Source: JAXMEQ01 sp046348225 | GTDB taxonomy: Bacteria; Pseudomonadota; Gammaproteobacteria; Burkholderiales; Burkholderiaceae_C | Direction of reading: 5' to 3' | Length of the DNA: 64,000 nucleotides | Assembly (NCBI GenBank): GCA_046348225.1 | Contig: JAXMEQ010000003.1 | Span: 372,001 to 436,000, forward strand | Made by a program: the position numbers and the translations under genes | Notes under the pieces: model-generated | Told to the model about the DNA's origin: nothing | The model's database searches: none | The model's input: the letters and a program-made list of their open reading frames with translations, nothing else | Shown here: positions 16,212-24,547 of the stretch, one piece after another | Layout of the letters: each line of letters begins with the position of its first letter | How positions within the stretch are numbered: the stretch's first letter is position 1

Positions 16212-16627
16212 GTTGAAACGGCCCGGCGTGTAGCCCAGCACCGTCCAGGTCAGGTCCACCACGCCGTCCTTGGCCTGGTCAAACAGCTGGGGCGGCGTGC
16301 CGCCCAGCTGCATGGCATGGAACAGCTGCACCTTGATGCGGCCGCCAGACTCGCGCTCGACCTTCTGGGCCCAGGGGATGAGTGCACGTGCCGGGATGGT
16401 GGCCTGCTGCGGCAGCATCTGGTGCAGGCGCAGCGTCACGGTCTGCTGGGCCAGGCCCTGGCCCGCGGCACAAACGGCGGCGGTGGCCAGAGCGGTCTTG
16501 ACGAAATGTCTCTTGTTCATGGAAGTCTCCAGTTTGGAATGAAAGGCATTCTGAACGCTCGCACCGGGCCCGGGAATAGGGTTGCCCGCACTATCAGTTA
16601 TCAGTTTTCGCGATACCACGCGCTCCG

Positions 16628-17596
16628 TTATCTGATGTCTGGCCGCCAGGCGGAGTCCAGCGTCACGCTGCCCACGACCCGGGAAACACAGGCGCAAATG
16701 CGGCTGTTGGCCTGCTTTTCGTGCTCACTCAGGTACACGTCGCGATGGTCGATGGTGCCGTCCACGGCCACCACGTCCATGGCGCACAGGCCGCACTCGC
16801 CGCGCTTGCAGTCATGGAGCGTCTGCACGCCGGCGCCTTCCAGCGCATCCAGCAGGCTGCAGTCGGCCGGCACGGTGATGTCGAGCCGGTGCCGCGGGAT
16901 CTGCACCCGGAAGGCCTGTGGCGCATGGCGCCCGCTGCTGCCAAAGGTCTCGTAGCGCAGGTCGGCCAGCGGGCGGCCGGCGGCGGCCCAGGCCCGGCGC
17001 GCGGCGTCCAGCATCGGGGCCGGGCCACAGACATAGAGCTGGGCGCCGGCAGGCAGCGCGGCAATTTCAGCGGCAAAGTCGACCGGTTGGCCCGCCAGCG
17101 TGACCAGCGCGTCGCCCAGTGCCTGGCGCAGCTCCGGCGCATAGGCCAGCTCGTCAACCGATCGCACACCGTACAGCATGCGGGGTCGCGCGCCCCGCGC
17201 GGCCAGTGCCTGGGCCATGCCCACCAGCGGCGTGACGCCAATGCCACCCGCCACGAACAGGCAGGCCGGGGCGTCCCAATCCAGCGGGAAATGGTTCTGG
17301 GGCTCGCTGATGCGCAGCCGGTCGCCCTGGGCCAGCTGCCACATGGCCAGCGAGCCGCCCTTGCCGTCATCCAGCCGCTTCACCGCAATGCGGTAGCACT
17401 CGCCATCGGGCAGTCCCACCAGTGAATACGAGCGCACCTGTGGCCGGCCGTTGACCATCACCTCCAGCTGCAGGTGGCTGCCCGGCGCGTGGGGCACGGC
17501 ACCGCCAGTAGGACGGATGGTGAATTCGCGCACCGTGGGCGTGAGGTCGCGCAGGGCTTGCACGTGGGCGTCGGCCCAGGTCTGGCTGCTTTTCAT
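16628..17596 (-). CDS. vanB: Vanillate O-demethylase reductase subunit (VanB-type ferredoxin reductase)
   Basis: Electron-transfer partner of the Rieske oxygenase VanA, moving electrons from NAD(P)H through FMN and a [2Fe-2S] cluster. The 322 aa protein has the flavin motif RSYSL near residue 55, the nucleotide-binding GGIGVTPLVGMAQ and CGPAPMLDAA segments, and a C-terminal plant-type ferredoxin domain with C263-x4-C268-x2-C271-x29-C301. This is the standard phthalate-dioxygenase-reductase/VanB layout. It is separated from vanA by a GntR-type regulator gene in the same direction. Other aryl O-demethylase reductases look similar, so the exact substrate rests on context. Confidence 0.88.
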   Translation of the reverse strand: MKSSQTWADAHVQALRDLTPTVREFTIRPTGGAVPHAPGSHLQLEVMVNGRPQVRSYSLVGLPDGECYRIAVKRLDDGKGGSLAMWQLAQGDRLRISEPQNHFPLDWDAPACLFVAGGIGVTPLVGMAQALAARGARPRMLYGVRSVDELAYAPELRQALGDALVTLAGQPVDFAAEIAALPAGAQLYVCGPAPMLDAARRAWAAAGRPLADLRYETFGSSGRHAPQAFRVQIPRHRLDITVPADCSLLDALEGAGVQTLHDCKRGECGLCAMDVVAVDGTIDHRDVYLSEHEKQANSRICACVSRVVGSVTLDSAWRPDIR

Positions 17597-17617
17597 GGTG
17601 GGTCTTCAGGTCAGGGG

Positions 17618-18406
17618 TCAGCTGCGTTTGCGGATCAGGCGCACGCCGGGCATCTGGTCAAGGTCATGGCTTTTCACGGCGTCACGCAGGTTGCGCTGGG
17701 CAATGCGCGAGTGTTCGCGCATCAGCGCTTCGGCGCGGGCGCCCTCGCGCCGCTCGATGGCGTCCAGCACCTGCCAGTGCTGGTCCTGCGCGACGATGAG
17801 CATGTCGCGCGCCTGCGGCGAATTGGCCTGCACCACCACAAAGCCCGATGGCGAGGCAAATGGCAGGCTGGCCACGCGCTCCAGTTCGCGCGCCATGAAG
17901 GCGCTGCCGGCCAGCTCGCCCAGCAGGCTGTGGAAACGCTCGTTCAGCTTCACATAGGCAGAGAAATCCTCGTCGCTCAGCGCCGGCTGGCGCAGCACCT
18001 GGTCAATGCGCTGCAGGCATTCGCGCGCTTCGCCCATCACCACCGGCGCCACGCCGCGCTCGGCGGCCAGCCGGGCCGCCAGGCCTTCGATGGTGCCGCG
18101 CAGCTCGATCGCCTCGGACACGTCGCGCTCGGAAAACGTGCGTACCGCGTAGCCGCCGTTGGGCAGGCTTTCGATCAGTCCTTCCTGCTCGAGCCGCATC
18201 AGCGCAGCGCGGATGGGCGTGCGCGAGACGCCCAGTTTTTCCACGATGCTCAGCTCGGCAATCCGCGCGCCGCCCGGCAGCTCGCCGGCCAGGATCATTT
18301 CACGCAGCCGCAACTGGGCCCGGACCTGGGCGCTTTCAGTGCCAATTTCGGCTGCAGCCCTCGTATCTTCTGCGTGAGGCGCTATCAAATTTGTAGCATT
18401 TGCCAT
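17618..18406 (-). CDS. GntR-family (FCD-domain) regulator, VanR-like
   Basis: A 262 aa GntR/FadR-type repressor. The winged helix spans about residues 25-95 (LREMILAGELPGGARIAELSIVEKLGVSRTPIRAALMRLEQEGL); the all-helical FCD effector domain follows to residue 240 (LRGTIEGLAARLAAE, KLNERFHSLL). It lies between vanA and vanB, so it most likely represses them and responds to vanillate. Residues 3-19 are encoded by a copy of dispersed repeat family 1, unrelated to the conserved domain; a downstream start would be possible only within the winged-helix region. An ATGTATACAT palindrome before vanA is the best operator candidate. Confidence 0.87.
   Translation of the reverse strand: MANATNLIAPHAEDTRAAAEIGTESAQVRAQLRLREMILAGELPGGARIAELSIVEKLGVSRTPIRAALMRLEQEGLIESLPNGGYAVRTFSERDVSEAIELRGTIEGLAARLAAERGVAPVVMGEARECLQRIDQVLRQPALSDEDFSAYVKLNERFHSLLGELAGSAFMARELERVASLPFASPSGFVVVQANSPQARDMLIVAQDQHWQVLDAIERREGARAEALMREHSRIAQRNLRDAVKSHDLDQMPGVRLIRKRS
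18350..18398 (+). repeat. Dispersed repeat family 1, copy C, inside the GntR gene
   Basis: GGCTGCAGCCCTCGTATC, then CTGCGTGAGGC and the core GCTATCAAATTTGTAGC. On the gene strand it encodes residues 3-19, reading ATNLIAPHAEDTRAAA. The same reading frame is used by copies G and H in other genes. Confidence 0.88.
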
Positions 18407-18418
18407 GGGTGTACCGCC

Positions 18419-19537
18419 CTAGCCGAAGCGGCGGATGGGGATCACCGGTGCACCGCCGCCGCGCGGGCGCTCGCGCGCCACCATGTTGTCGATCAGACGG
18501 CGCGCCCACATCGAACCGGCGTCGATGTTGAGGTTGTAGAACTGGTGGTCGGGGTGCTCGTGGATGGCCTGCTGCTGCGCCTCCAGCACCAGCTCGTCTT
18601 CACGGAAGATGCTGGCCACGCCCTCGCGCAGCTGGTGCGTCAGGCGCTGCTCTCCCAGGCAGTAGTTGCGGGCAAAGGCCCAGAAGTAATGGCAGCTGCC
18701 GTCGGTCTCGGGCGTGATGGTGTTGAGCACATAACCGTTCACGCCGCGGCTGCGGTCGCTTTGCGCCGGGTCGCCCTGGTTGCCGCCGGGGGGAACGGCA
18801 CCGGTGCCGGCCTCGGCCACGCCGACGTCAATGACCACGGTGCAGGGAGCCTCGAAGCGGATGATCTGCCAGCGGTCGACCTTGCCCTCATACCCGCGGC
18901 CCTGCTTGATCTGCGCGGCCCAGAACGGCGGCGGGTCGATGTTTTCCATCCAGCGCGTCACGGTGGCGGTGCGGTCACCGTGGGTGGCAACAAACGGCGC
19001 CTCGGCCACCGCGCGCTGGCCAATGCTGGAGCCGTGCACAAAGGTCTCGTGCGTCAGGTCCATCAGGTTGTCCACCACCAGACGGTAGTCGCACTTCACG
19101 GTGATCAGTTTGCCGTCGCCGGCCCAGGCAGGGTCGTCGTTCCAGTGCATGTCGGGGATCAGCGCCGGGTCGGCCTTGGCCGGGTCGCCGGGCCAGACCC
19201 AGACAAAGCGGTGTCGCTCCACCGCCGGGAAGCTGCGCACACAGGCCGACGGGTTGAGCGTTTCCTGGCTGGGCATGTGGGTGCAGCGGCCTTGCGCGTT
19301 GTAGACCAGTCCGTGGTAGCCGCAGGTCACTTCATCCCCGTTCAGTTGCCCCATCGACAGCGGCAGCAGCCGGTGCCAGCAGGCGTCTTCCAGCACCGCC
19401 ACCTGGCCGTCCGTCCGGCGGAACATCACGAGCTTCTGCTTGCACACGGTGCGCGCTAGCAGCTGGCGGCCAACCTCCACGTCGTAGGCGGCGGCGTACC
19501 AGGCGTTGAGCGGGAAAGTGGGTTTGGCGTCTTTCAT
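18419..19537 (-). CDS. vanA: Vanillate O-demethylase oxygenase subunit (VanA-type Rieske oxygenase)
   Basis: Rieske non-haem iron oxygenase that removes the methyl group of vanillate as formaldehyde to give protocatechuate. The protein is 372 aa. Rieske [2Fe-2S] ligands are C53-x-H55 in DACWHRLLPL and C72-x2-H75 in TCGYHGLVYN; mononuclear iron ligands are H163 and H168 in LMDLTHETFVHGS. The N-terminus FPLNAWYAAAYDVEVG is typical of VanA. ATG at 19537 is preferred over the longer frame start at 19585 because the upstream piece overlaps the promoter and operator. It is the first gene of the vanA-gntR-vanB-TRAP operon. Syringate or another methoxybenzoate cannot be excluded as substrate. Confidence 0.9.
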   Translation of the reverse strand: MKDAKPTFPLNAWYAAAYDVEVGRQLLARTVCKQKLVMFRRTDGQVAVLEDACWHRLLPLSMGQLNGDEVTCGYHGLVYNAQGRCTHMPSQETLNPSACVRSFPAVERHRFVWVWPGDPAKADPALIPDMHWNDDPAWAGDGKLITVKCDYRLVVDNLMDLTHETFVHGSSIGQRAVAEAPFVATHGDRTATVTRWMENIDPPPFWAAQIKQGRGYEGKVDRWQIIRFEAPCTVVIDVGVAEAGTGAVPPGGNQGDPAQSDRSRGVNGYVLNTITPETDGSCHYFWAFARNYCLGEQRLTHQLREGVASIFREDELVLEAQQQAIHEHPDHQFYNLNIDAGSMWARRLIDNMVARERPRGGGAPVIPIRRFG

Positions 19538-19546
19538 GGATACTGA

Positions 19547-19556
19547 ATGTATACAT
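19547..19556. promoter_or_regulatory. Candidate GntR-type operator before vanA
   Basis: ATGTATACAT is a perfect 10-base palindrome of the GT-N-AC type bound by FadR-group GntR proteins. It begins 10 bases before the vanA ATG and overlaps a possible -10 (TATACA) that follows TTGGAA by 15 bases. Repression by the adjacent VanR-like protein is inferred. Confidence 0.5.
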
Positions 19557-19602
19557 AAAATGGAGAAATTCCAAGTTATCGGCATTTTTTAGGGCTATAT
19601 CA

Positions 19603-19623
19603 GCTATTCCTGTATTCAATAGC
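19603..19623. repeat. Possible degraded copy of repeat family 1 (hairpin only)
   Basis: GCTATT and AATAGC arms around TCCTGTATTC-like spacer, in the divergent vanA/methionine-synthase-like gap. Only the hairpin core resembles the family; the GGCTNCAGCC arm is absent. Confidence 0.35.
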
Positions 19624-19677
19624 ACTGCCATCGCATGACTTACCATTCTCAGGAAATTGACCCAAGGAGACTCCACC

Positions 19678-20790
19678 ATGACCCAGCTACCCGCCCGCTA
19701 CGACCATGTCGGCAGCTTTCTGCGCCCGCAATACCTGCTGGAAGCCCGTGAGCAAAAGGCCCGCGGTGACATCACGCCCGAGCAGCTGCGCACGGTGGAG
19801 GACAAGGCGATTGCCGAAATCGTGAAGTTCCAGCAGGACGTCGGCCTCAAGAGCATCACCGACGGCGAGTTCCGCCGGACCTATTTCCACATCGACTTCC
19901 TGGAGCAGATTGGCGGCGTGAAGACCGACATCCCGGTCACCATCGTCCGGCCCGACGGCACCCAGGAACTGGCGCCGCCGGTCATGCGCGTGATCGACAA
20001 GGTGCGCCACGTCAAGGACATCCAGCTCGCGGACTTCCAGTACCTCAAGAGCCAGGTGGGTGCTGGCTGCACGCCCAAGGTCACCATCCCCTCGCCCACC
20101 ATGCTGCACTTCCGCGGCGGGCGTGCCGGCATCAGCAAGGAAGCCTACCCCGAGCTCGACCCGGCCTTCTATGACGATGTGGCCAAGGCCTACGGCGACG
20201 AGCTGCGCAGCCTGGCCGCCGCCGGCTGCACCTATGTGCAGATGGACGACACCAATCTGGCCTACCTGTGCGACGACAAGATGCGCGAGGCGGCGCGCCA
20301 GCGCGGCGACGACCCCAATGAGTTGCCGCACCGCTACGCCGCCTTCATCAACAAGGTTGTGGCCCAAAAGCCTGCCGGCATGCTGCTGGCCATGCACCTG
20401 TGTCGCGGCAACTTCAAGAGCACGCATGCCGCCGCCGGCAACTATGAGCCGGTGGCCGAGGCCCTGCTCAAGGAAATGAACCTGGACGCGTACTTCATGG
20501 AGTACGACGACGACCGCTCGGGCGATTTCAAGCCGCTGCGCTACCTGCCCAAGGGCAAGACGGTGGTGCTGGGCCTGGTGACCACCAAGTTCGGCGCGCT
20601 GGAGAGCAAGGATGCGCTCAAGCGCCGCATCGAGGAGGCTGCGAAATACGCGCCCATGGAGCAGCTGGCCCTGAGCCCGCAGTGCGGCTTCTCCAGCACG
20701 GTGCATGGCAACAACATCGCCGTGGAAGACCAGCGCAACAAGCTGCGCCTGGTCGTGGAAACCGCGCAGGAGATGTGGGGCTCGGCGTAA
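19678..20790 (+). CDS. MetE C-terminal-type (cobalamin-independent methionine synthase II-like) methyltransferase
   Basis: Short methionine-synthase-II family protein (COG0620 type), 370 aa, about half of full MetE and lacking its N-terminal folate-binding domain. The zinc-binding set is present: His and Cys in AMHLCRGNFKS, a Glu in AYFMEYDDDRSG and Cys in LSPQCGFSST. ATG at 19678 has AAGGAGA correctly spaced. It is divergent from vanA over 140 bases and is followed 15 bases later by an isomerase-like gene. Core-MetE proteins can use methyl donors other than methyl-tetrahydrofolate; a link to methyl groups from aromatic O-demethylation is only an idea from the position. Confidence 0.85.
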   Translation: MTQLPARYDHVGSFLRPQYLLEAREQKARGDITPEQLRTVEDKAIAEIVKFQQDVGLKSITDGEFRRTYFHIDFLEQIGGVKTDIPVTIVRPDGTQELAPPVMRVIDKVRHVKDIQLADFQYLKSQVGAGCTPKVTIPSPTMLHFRGGRAGISKEAYPELDPAFYDDVAKAYGDELRSLAAAGCTYVQMDDTNLAYLCDDKMREAARQRGDDPNELPHRYAAFINKVVAQKPAGMLLAMHLCRGNFKSTHAAAGNYEPVAEALLKEMNLDAYFMEYDDDRSGDFKPLRYLPKGKTVVLGLVTTKFGALESKDALKRRIEEAAKYAPMEQLALSPQCGFSSTVHGNNIAVEDQRNKLRLVVETAQEMWGSA

Positions 20791-20805
20791 CTCCCGTCCA
20801 CGCGC

Positions 20806-21411
20806 ATGGGTCCGCTGCACTTCTACTTCGACTTCATCTCGCCGTTCGGCTACTTCGCCTCGCTGCGCATTGAAGCGCTGGCGCAACGCCATGGCCGCGC
20901 GGTGGAATGGCATGCCATGTTGCTGGGCGTTTCGGTCATGAAGGTGATGGGCCTGAAGCCGCTGCTCGATACGCCACTGAAGGGCGACTACATCCGCCGC
21001 GAGGCGCATCGCTACATGCGCCGCCACGGTATCACGCTGCAGCGCAAGCTGGATGACCCGGTGATGGACCCGCGTGCTGCTGGCCGCGCCTTCCACTACG
21101 TCAAGCACCACCAGCCGGCACTGGCGGCGCCTCTGGCGCACGCGCTTTATGACGCCTACTGGGCACAGGGCCTGGACTTGTCCACCGCCGACGCGATCGC
21201 TGCCGTGCCGCTGCCGGCGGGCCTGGCGCCCGACTGGCTGCGCGCCGGCATCGCCAGTGACGAGGCCGGCGCCCTGCTGCGCAGCGCAGTGGATGCTTCC
21301 CTCAAGGCCGGAATCTTCGGCTCACCCACCGTGGTGGTCGACGGCGAGCCGTTCTGGGGCGTCCAGACGCTGGAGCTGGCGGACGAATGGCTGGCGCGGG
21401 GTGGTTGGTAG
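20806..21411 (+). CDS. 2-hydroxychromene-2-carboxylate isomerase/DsbA-like thioredoxin-fold protein
   Basis: A 201 aa thioredoxin-fold protein of the kappa-GST/HCCA isomerase family: HFYFDFISPFGYFASLRIEAL at the N-terminus places the conserved Ser where DsbA has its Cys pair, and FGSPTVVVDGEPFWGVQTLE is the conserved cis-Pro segment. Members use glutathione in isomerisation of aromatic ring-cleavage products, but many have other uncharacterised roles. It lies 15 bases after the MetE-like gene and probably shares its transcript. The genuine substrate in this cluster is unknown. Confidence 0.82.
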   Translation: MGPLHFYFDFISPFGYFASLRIEALAQRHGRAVEWHAMLLGVSVMKVMGLKPLLDTPLKGDYIRREAHRYMRRHGITLQRKLDDPVMDPRAAGRAFHYVKHHQPALAAPLAHALYDAYWAQGLDLSTADAIAAVPLPAGLAPDWLRAGIASDEAGALLRSAVDASLKAGIFGSPTVVVDGEPFWGVQTLELADEWLARGGW

Positions 21412-21418
21412 CTGCCAG

Positions 21419-21742
21419 CTACCGCGCCCGGCCGGCATCCAGCTCGCGCGCCATCCTGTACGCCGTCGCATCGTCACGTGCCCATTGGCCGTCGCGCCGG
21501 TAAGTGCAGGCAGCGGTTCGCTGGCCGGACGGAAGCTCACGCGAAAACCGGTAGGACACCACGTAGTAGGTTGCGTTGTGGCCCAACGCGGCAAAGTTCA
21601 CGCCCTGGACGGTAACGCCCTGCGCAATGAGCGGCTGCAGCCGCTGCAGGCAGTCCTCTTCCATGCGCGCCTGTGACATGCCACCTTGCGCCAGCGCAAG
21701 GCCTGGTCCAAGCAACAGTGAAAGCCAGCCGCCGTAACGCAT
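21419..21742 (-). CDS. Small exported protein of unknown function
   Basis: A 107 aa protein with a clear signal peptide (RYGGWLSLLLGPGLALAQ, cleavage likely after ALA-Q) and a short mature domain containing two Cys (DCLQRLQPL and AACTYRRDG) that could pair. No family is recognised. It follows the acyl-CoA ligase gene by 18 bases in the same direction and ends 7 bases from the convergent isomerase-like gene. Codon bias is like the neighbours, so it is probably a real gene. Confidence 0.65.
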   Translation of the reverse strand: MRYGGWLSLLLGPGLALAQGGMSQARMEEDCLQRLQPLIAQGVTVQGVNFAALGHNATYYVVSYRFSRELPSGQRTAACTYRRDGQWARDDATAYRMARELDAGRAR

Positions 21743-21760
21743 GGCCGCATTGTCGCGCGG

Positions 21761-23617
21761 TCAGGGCGGGGTGGCTGCGGCGCTGAAGTGAAACGCCACC
21801 GGTACCGCGATAGCGGCCAGGCGATCCCGCAGGCGTTGCGCCAGTGCCGCGTCGGGCGCACCGGCCAGCGTCACGACGGCGGACAGTACACCGCCCTGCT
21901 CCCTGCCCTGCACGGCCGTGCCGGGAACATCCGCCAGCATTTCTGCGAGCTTGGTCTCTACCGCACGCAACCGCAGTGCCGGCTTGTAAATCTTGCCGAT
22001 GGCGGTGACGGGCATGGCGTCAATGATGGTCACACGCTTGGGGGTGGCCGGGCGCTCGTATACGTGGGGCGCCACGTCTGCCAGCAGGCGAGCCGGGTCA
22101 CACGCCGCCCCGGGCTTGAGCGTGACAAAGGCCACCGGCAGCTCACCGGCATAGGCGTCCGGCTCACCCACCACCGCACACAAGGCCACCGCCGGGTGGG
22201 CCAGAAAGGCCTCTTCCACCAGCCCCGGGTCGATGTTGTGCGAGCCGCGGATGATCACGTCCTTGGCGCGGCCCGTGATGTGCAGGTAGCCCTGGGCGTC
22301 AACATGCCCGAGGTCGCCGGAGACGAGCCAGCCGTCCTGGAACATGCCGGCGTTGCGCGCAGCGTCGGTGTAGCCCGGGCTGACATGCGGGCCGCGCAGC
22401 ACCACCACGCCGGTCTGGCCGGGGGCGCAGGGCCGGTCGAGCTGAACCTGGGCGTCCTTCCAGGCGACGGTGCGCACCTGGGTATAGGGCAGGCGCAGGC
22501 CGGTGGAACCCGGCACATGCGGCGCCGCCAGCGGCTCGATGCAGACCAGACCCGCGCATTCGGTCATGCCCAGGATGTTGCGCACCGCAACGCCCAGCCG
22601 CGCTTCAAACTGCGCCGCCAGCTCCGCAGGCAAGGGGGAGCCGCCGGTGTAAGCCACCTTGACCGACGAAATGTCGGCGTCCACCGGCAGGTTCACCAGT
22701 GTGGCCATGATGGTGGGCACACAGGCCAGCGCAGTCACCTGCTCACGTTCGCAAAACCTCCAGTAGTTCTTCACGAAAGCCGCGTTGCGCATGCCGCTCA
22801 AGGTGGGCAGCACCTGCGTGGCGCCAATGGCCAGCAGCGCCAGCCCATAGACAAAAGCCCCAGCCACATGGAACAGCGGAAAGCCGTTGACTTCCACCGT
22901 GTGCTCGTCAAACCCGTAGTAGCGGTGGGCAAACCAGCTGGTATGGGCCTCATTGCCATGGGTGTGCTGTGCCAGCTTCGGCGCGCCGGTGGTGCCGCCG
23001 GTGTGGAAGTACGCCGCCACCTGGTCAGGCGACAGCAGCGGGTCGAACTGCAGCTCGTCGGGCTGTGCCGAGAGCGAATCCTGAAACACGGGCACACCGG
23101 TGGCAAGGGTGCAACCGTCCACCCGGATCTGCAGAACCGGCAGCGGGTGGTGGCCCAGTACTTTCTGCACCGTGGGCCAGAGGTCCAGCTCGGCATTGGG
23201 CGACAGCGTGACGATGATCCGGGCGCCGGACGCCTGCAGCAACGCGGCGATATGGTCAGGCTGCAGCAGGTAATTGATGGGACAGGCCCGGCCGGCGAGT
23301 TGCGCGCCCCACAGGGCGAAGTGGGTCTCGGGAATGTTGGGCGCCAGGATCGCCACCGCGTCCTGCTGGCCGACGCCCAGGGCGCGGAACAGGTTGGCGG
23401 CGCGGCGTATCTGCTGTAGCAGTTCGGCGTAGCGCACGTCGCGCGGGGCGCTGGCCAGGTCCGCATCCGGCAGGTAGCGCAACGCCACCCGGTCGCCAAA
23501 GCGCTGGGCGGCATGGGCAATCAGGCCCCAGGTGGTGCGCGCCGGAATGGCCTGCTCGTAGGGCGTGCGCTCCAGCGCCTCGATATCGGCCAGGCTGCGG
23601 ATGGCCGCAGGGCTCAT
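21761..23617 (-). CDS. AMP-forming acyl-CoA synthetase (fatty acid/aryl acid-CoA ligase)
   Basis: ANL-superfamily ligase, 618 aa. Core motifs: FHTGGTTGAPKLAQHTHGN (A3 P-loop), NILGMTECAG (A5), DGWLVSGDLGHVDAQGYLHITGRAKDVIIRGSHNI (A7-A8) and the catalytic Lys near the end in TAIGKIYKPAL. It activates a carboxylic acid to its CoA thioester with ATP. ATG at 23617 overlaps the stop of the amidohydrolase gene (ATGA), implying coupling. With the amidohydrolase and the divergent ferulate genes, a hydroxycinnamate or phenylpropanoid substrate is plausible, but the sequence alone does not fix it. Confidence 0.9.
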   Translation of the reverse strand: MSPAAIRSLADIEALERTPYEQAIPARTTWGLIAHAAQRFGDRVALRYLPDADLASAPRDVRYAELLQQIRRAANLFRALGVGQQDAVAILAPNIPETHFALWGAQLAGRACPINYLLQPDHIAALLQASGARIIVTLSPNAELDLWPTVQKVLGHHPLPVLQIRVDGCTLATGVPVFQDSLSAQPDELQFDPLLSPDQVAAYFHTGGTTGAPKLAQHTHGNEAHTSWFAHRYYGFDEHTVEVNGFPLFHVAGAFVYGLALLAIGATQVLPTLSGMRNAAFVKNYWRFCEREQVTALACVPTIMATLVNLPVDADISSVKVAYTGGSPLPAELAAQFEARLGVAVRNILGMTECAGLVCIEPLAAPHVPGSTGLRLPYTQVRTVAWKDAQVQLDRPCAPGQTGVVVLRGPHVSPGYTDAARNAGMFQDGWLVSGDLGHVDAQGYLHITGRAKDVIIRGSHNIDPGLVEEAFLAHPAVALCAVVGEPDAYAGELPVAFVTLKPGAACDPARLLADVAPHVYERPATPKRVTIIDAMPVTAIGKIYKPALRLRAVETKLAEMLADVPGTAVQGREQGGVLSAVVTLAGAPDAALAQRLRDRLAAIAVPVAFHFSAAATPP

Positions 23618-24489
23618 GCGCCGGCCTTGTCCAGCCCGAGCAGGCGCACCGCGTTGTCTTTCAGGATGCCGGGCATGACCTCGGGCTTGAAGCCGGCTTC
23701 CTCGAAGTCCTTCATCCAGCGGTCGGGCGTGATCAGCGGGTAATCCGAGCCAAACAGCACGCGGTCTTTCAGCAGGGTGTTCGAGTACTGCACGAGCTGC
23801 TTCGGAAAGTACTTGGGGCTCCAGCCGCTCAGGTCGATCCACACATTGGGCTTGTGCGTGGCCACGCTCAGGGCTTCGTCCTGCCAAGGAAAGCTCGGGT
23901 GCGCCATGACGATCTGCATGTCGGGGAAGTCGATGGCCACGTCGTCCAGGTGCATCGGGTTGCTGTACTCCAGCCGCAGGCCGCCGCCGCAGCGCATGCC
24001 ACTGCCAATACCGCTATGCCCGGTGTGAAAGATCGCCGGCAGCTTGTGCGCGTTGATCACCTCGTAGATCGGCCAGGCCATCTTGTCGTAGGGGTGGTAG
24101 CCCTGCACCGTGGGGTGGAACTTGAAGCCCTTGACGTTGTGCTCCTTGATCAGCCGCTCGGCCTCCCGTGCCCCCATCTTGCCCTTGTGCGGGTCAATGC
24201 TGGCAAAGCAGATCATCATGTCGCTGTTCTTCTGTGCGGCGTCGGCAATCTCCTCATTGGGGATGCGGCGGCGACCCAGCTTCGACTCGCTGTCCACCGT
24301 GAACATCACCAGGCCGATCCTGCGCTCGCGGTAGTAGGCAATCGTTTCCTCAATCGTCGGGCGCCGGCTGTTGCGGAAGTATTTGTCGGCCGCGCGGTCG
24401 TACTCCTCGCCATAGTTGTCGAAGGGGTTCCAGCAGCTCACTTCGGCGTGGGTATGGATGTCGATGGCGACCAGGTTCTTGTAGTCCAC
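23614..24489 (-). CDS. Amidohydrolase-2 family hydrolase, candidate aryl beta-ketoacyl-CoA hydrolase
   Basis: A 291 aa metal-dependent amidohydrolase of the ACMSD/COG2159 group: VAIDIHTHAEVSCW (HxH), IFHTGHSG, VMAHPSFPWQDEAL and the terminal Asp in VLFGSDYPL are the expected metal/catalytic positions. Related amidohydrolases sit in p-coumarate/ferulate beta-oxidation clusters (the CouO type in Rhodococcus and similar in Burkholderiales), where they are proposed to split the aryl beta-ketoacyl-CoA in place of a thiolase. Here it is the first gene of a leftward pair with an acyl-CoA ligase, divergent from the feruloyl-CoA genes. The role is inferred from that context. Confidence 0.78.
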   Translation of the reverse strand: MDYKNLVAIDIHTHAEVSCWNPFDNYGEEYDRAADKYFRNSRRPTIEETIAYYRERRIGLVMFTVDSESKLGRRRIPNEEIADAAQKNSDMMICFASIDPHKGKMGAREAERLIKEHNVKGFKFHPTVQGYHPYDKMAWPIYEVINAHKLPAIFHTGHSGIGSGMRCGGGLRLEYSNPMHLDDVAIDFPDMQIVMAHPSFPWQDEALSVATHKPNVWIDLSGWSPKYFPKQLVQYSNTLLKDRVLFGSDYPLITPDRWMKDFEEAGFKPEVMPGILKDNAVRLLGLDKAGA

Positions 24490-24509
24490 GGGGCGCTTCT
24501 CCTTAGGGT

Positions 24510-24531
24510 AAGTCCTTACGAAACAGGACTT
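24510..24531. promoter_or_regulatory. Inverted repeat in the divergent hydroxycinnamate promoter region
   Basis: AAGTCCT-N8-AGGACTT, a perfect 7-base inverted repeat, 20 bases upstream of the amidohydrolase start. A candidate operator for the MarR-type regulator encoded at 31784 or an unknown factor. Confidence 0.45.
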
Positions 24532-24547
24532 CGGGTTTCTTGAATTG

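Larger units (their letters stand above)
14152..16520 (-). pseudogene. dctP: TRAP transporter substrate-binding protein gene (dctP) split by an IS4-family element
   Basis: Two pieces of one gene flank the insertion. The N-terminal piece (16520 to 16203) starts with GGAGAC then ATG, has the signal peptide MNKRHFVKTALATAAVCAAG and runs TVTLRLHQMLPQQ to GYTPGRFNKSE. The C-terminal piece (14874 to 14152) continues VFELPFMSGSAEQSS to ALIAKYQK. Removing the element and one copy of the 9-base duplication restores a continuous frame of 343 codons, normal DctP length. As it stands, translation from the real start reads into the element and stops at 16161 after 119 aa, which would not fold as a receptor. 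The gene follows vanB, so the lost uptake substrate may have been vanillate or a related acid (inference). Confidence 0.93.

Noticed and set aside
16161..16520. 119-codon dctP fragment as a separate small exported protein
   Set aside because: Its last 13 residues come from the insertion sequence end; it is the truncated 5' part of dctP.
17474..19459. 661-codon plus-strand frame opposite vanA, the GntR gene and part of vanB
   Set aside because: Same GC-skew artefact; the opposite strand has conserved Rieske and GntR motifs, and no domain is recognisable in the frame.
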